From: Pseudomonadota bacterium
GTDB lineage: Bacteria > Desulfobacterota > Desulfobulbia > Desulfobulbales > DAOVYS01
DNA length: 6,728 nt
Reading direction: 5' to 3'
Assembly (NCBI GenBank): GCA_030635485.1
Contig: DAOVYS010000145.1
Location: 1 to 6,728 of the forward strand
The position numbers and the translations under genes are program-made. Under the pieces are notes generated by a model. That model had not been told where the DNA came from, made no database searches, and saw nothing but the letters and a program-made list of their open reading frames with translations. Position 1 is the first letter of the stretch; every line of letters begins with the position of its first letter. Shown piece by piece: positions 5,497-6,728 of the stretch.

Positions 5497-6723
5497 ATGG
5501 ATCATCAGCCACTCTCCCCTTTCCTTACACTTGGCTTTATCCTTGTTGCAGGATATTTCGCCGGCAAACTGGCAAATTACTGCCGTCTTCCTCAGATCAG
5601 CGGTTATATTATAGTAGGGTTGATCCTCTCTCCCTCAATTACAGGAATCCTTGCCAAAGAAGACGTTGATACCATTTTTGGTTTTACCTCCGAAATGGCC
5701 CTGTCCATTATCGCCTATTCGATAGGAGGCAGCCTTAAAATGTCGCAGGTACGGGAACTGGGCAAAGAGATATTCTGGATAACTTTTGCACAGGGACTGG
5801 GCGCCTTTATCTGCACAATTTTGGCATTTTATACGGCATCGCATTTCCTTGCGCTACCTGAGAGCGTGGATGAAACACTCTTCATCTGCATGGCGCTTAT
5901 TTTCGGAGGCATATCAGTTGCAACAGCCCCGGCAGCAACCATGGCAATTGTTCATGAATTAAGGGCCAAAGGCCCTCTGACCACGACCTTGCTTGGGGTT
6001 GTAGCATTAGATGACGCCTTAAGTGTTATCATCTTTTCAGGCGTCGTTACGATTGTAATGCACTTATCAGGAACTAATATTGCGGACAATTCCGTAATTT
6101 TTGACGGGTTGATGGAAATCGGCGGAGCTCTTTTAACAGGACTTCTGGCAGGACTCATCTTCAGTCATTTTTTTGCCTCATGGAAACGTCCCGAGTTAAC
6201 CCTTATGCTCAGCATGGGTGCGATCTTTCTGGTCACTGGGCTATCACACCACTTTGCCTTTTCTTCGCTTCTTGCCAACATGACAATGGGATTTGTTGTC
6301 ACAAACAGAGTGGCGCACGCTGATGATTTATTTCATCAACTGGATCTTATTGAGGAGACGATCTTCTGTCTTTTCTTTACACTTGCCGCCGCTCATTTTG
6401 ACAGCAAAGTGTTTACAGCATCCGCCTCGCTTGGCGTCATCATTCTTACAGGCCGATTCATCGGCAAGCTTACCGGAACGTACTTAGGAGGCAAAGCTTC
6501 CAAAGCCCCCGTACAGGTAACCAGATTCCTGGGAATAACACTTCTGCCTCAGGCAGGCCTTTCTTTAGGATTAATATTCCTCGCCGAACCAATAGTTCCA
6601 CCGGAAATCTTTGAATTATTGCTGAGTGCCATGCTCGCATCAATTATCCTGAATGAAATTATTTCACCCCCTCTGGTTAAATGGGTACTTTGCAAATCAG
6701 GGGAATGCAACCCGGACAGGTGA
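5497..6723 (+). CDS. CPA2-type monovalent cation/proton antiporter (NhaP/Kef-like membrane domain)
   Basis: This 408-aa inner-membrane protein exchanges Na+ or K+ for H+ for pH and ion homeostasis. It is hydrophobic throughout, with about 12-13 predicted membrane spans by eye, beginning FLTLGFILVAGYFAGKLANY near residue 9. Family signs are LPQISGYIIVGLILSP (31-46), the unwound-helix segment VATAPAATMAIVHELRAKGPL (141-161), VVALDDALSVIIFSG (168-182) with the paired aspartates D172 and D173 of the ion site, and ILTGRFIGKLTGTYLGG (316-332) carrying the conserved basic positions R320 and K324. A DD pair is usually linked to electrogenic exchange in characterised relatives. The protein ends right after the last span; there is no TrkA-N or Usp regulatory domain. 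The start is supported by AAGG (5486-5489) seven bases upstream. The actual ion cannot be told from sequence. Confidence 0.92.
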   Translation: MDHQPLSPFLTLGFILVAGYFAGKLANYCRLPQISGYIIVGLILSPSITGILAKEDVDTIFGFTSEMALSIIAYSIGGSLKMSQVRELGKEIFWITFAQGLGAFICTILAFYTASHFLALPESVDETLFICMALIFGGISVATAPAATMAIVHELRAKGPLTTTLLGVVALDDALSVIIFSGVVTIVMHLSGTNIADNSVIFDGLMEIGGALLTGLLAGLIFSHFFASWKRPELTLMLSMGAIFLVTGLSHHFAFSSLLANMTMGFVVTNRVAHADDLFHQLDLIEETIFCLFFTLAAAHFDSKVFTASASLGVIILTGRFIGKLTGTYLGGKASKAPVQVTRFLGITLLPQAGLSLGLIFLAEPIVPPEIFELLLSAMLASIILNEIISPPLVKWVLCKSGECNPDR

Positions 6724-6728
6724 ACCCG

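Noticed and set aside
5414..5614. 66-codon plus-strand frame overlapping the antiporter start
   Set aside because: It has no ribosome binding site of note, overlaps the recognised antiporter in another frame, and shows no domain.

Overview
The window looks like chromosomal core sequence from an anaerobic bacterium, most plausibly a sulfate-reducer-type deltaproteobacterium (Desulfobacterota). This is an inference from three things: a stand-alone DUF39/HcyBio homocysteine-biosynthesis protein (a family of methanogens and anaerobic bacteria), a LarE-type sulfur transferase with the three-cysteine, Fe-S-compatible pattern, and a fused chorismate mutase/prephenate dehydratase of the ordinary bacterial type. 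No transposase, phage gene or CRISPR array is present.

Layout. Positions 1-153 hold a nested palindromic element made of two kinds of self-complementary hairpin in inverted order. pheA follows on the minus strand (229-1362). About 414 bases of AT-rich sequence separate it from a plus-strand series: a CBS-pair/ACT-like sensor protein (1777-2373), a 106-nt hairpin with perfect 28-bp arms and a T tract (2389-2502), the DUF39 homocysteine-biosynthesis protein (2539-3708), a short degenerate repeat region (3764-3824), and a LarE-family sulfur transferase (3830-4636). Next comes an HU-type DNA-binding protein with its own promoter candidate and a very strong ribosome binding site (4839-5111), a strong terminator, tRNA-Pro(CGG) with encoded CCA (5212-5288), and a second strong terminator. 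A 26-codon ORF with an excellent ribosome binding site (5371-5451) precedes a complete CPA2-type Na+(K+)/H+ antiporter (5497-6723).

How the genes may work together. The most interesting neighbourhood is CBS/ACT - DUF39 - LarE. DUF39 proteins are known to make homocysteine from aspartate semialdehyde using inorganic or persulfide sulfur. In the archaeal form the DUF39 domain is fused to a CBS pair and works with a separate NIL/ferredoxin protein. Here the DUF39 protein ends without a CBS pair, a separate CBS-pair protein is encoded upstream, no ferredoxin partner is in view, and a sulfur-donating ATP pyrophosphatase sits downstream. A variant homocysteine-sulfuration module is a reasonable but unproven hypothesis. 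The large hairpin between the first two genes is the main structural puzzle, because it leaves only 44 bases before the DUF39 start codon. The remaining genes (pheA, HU, tRNA-Pro, antiporter) are housekeeping functions with no evident link to that module.
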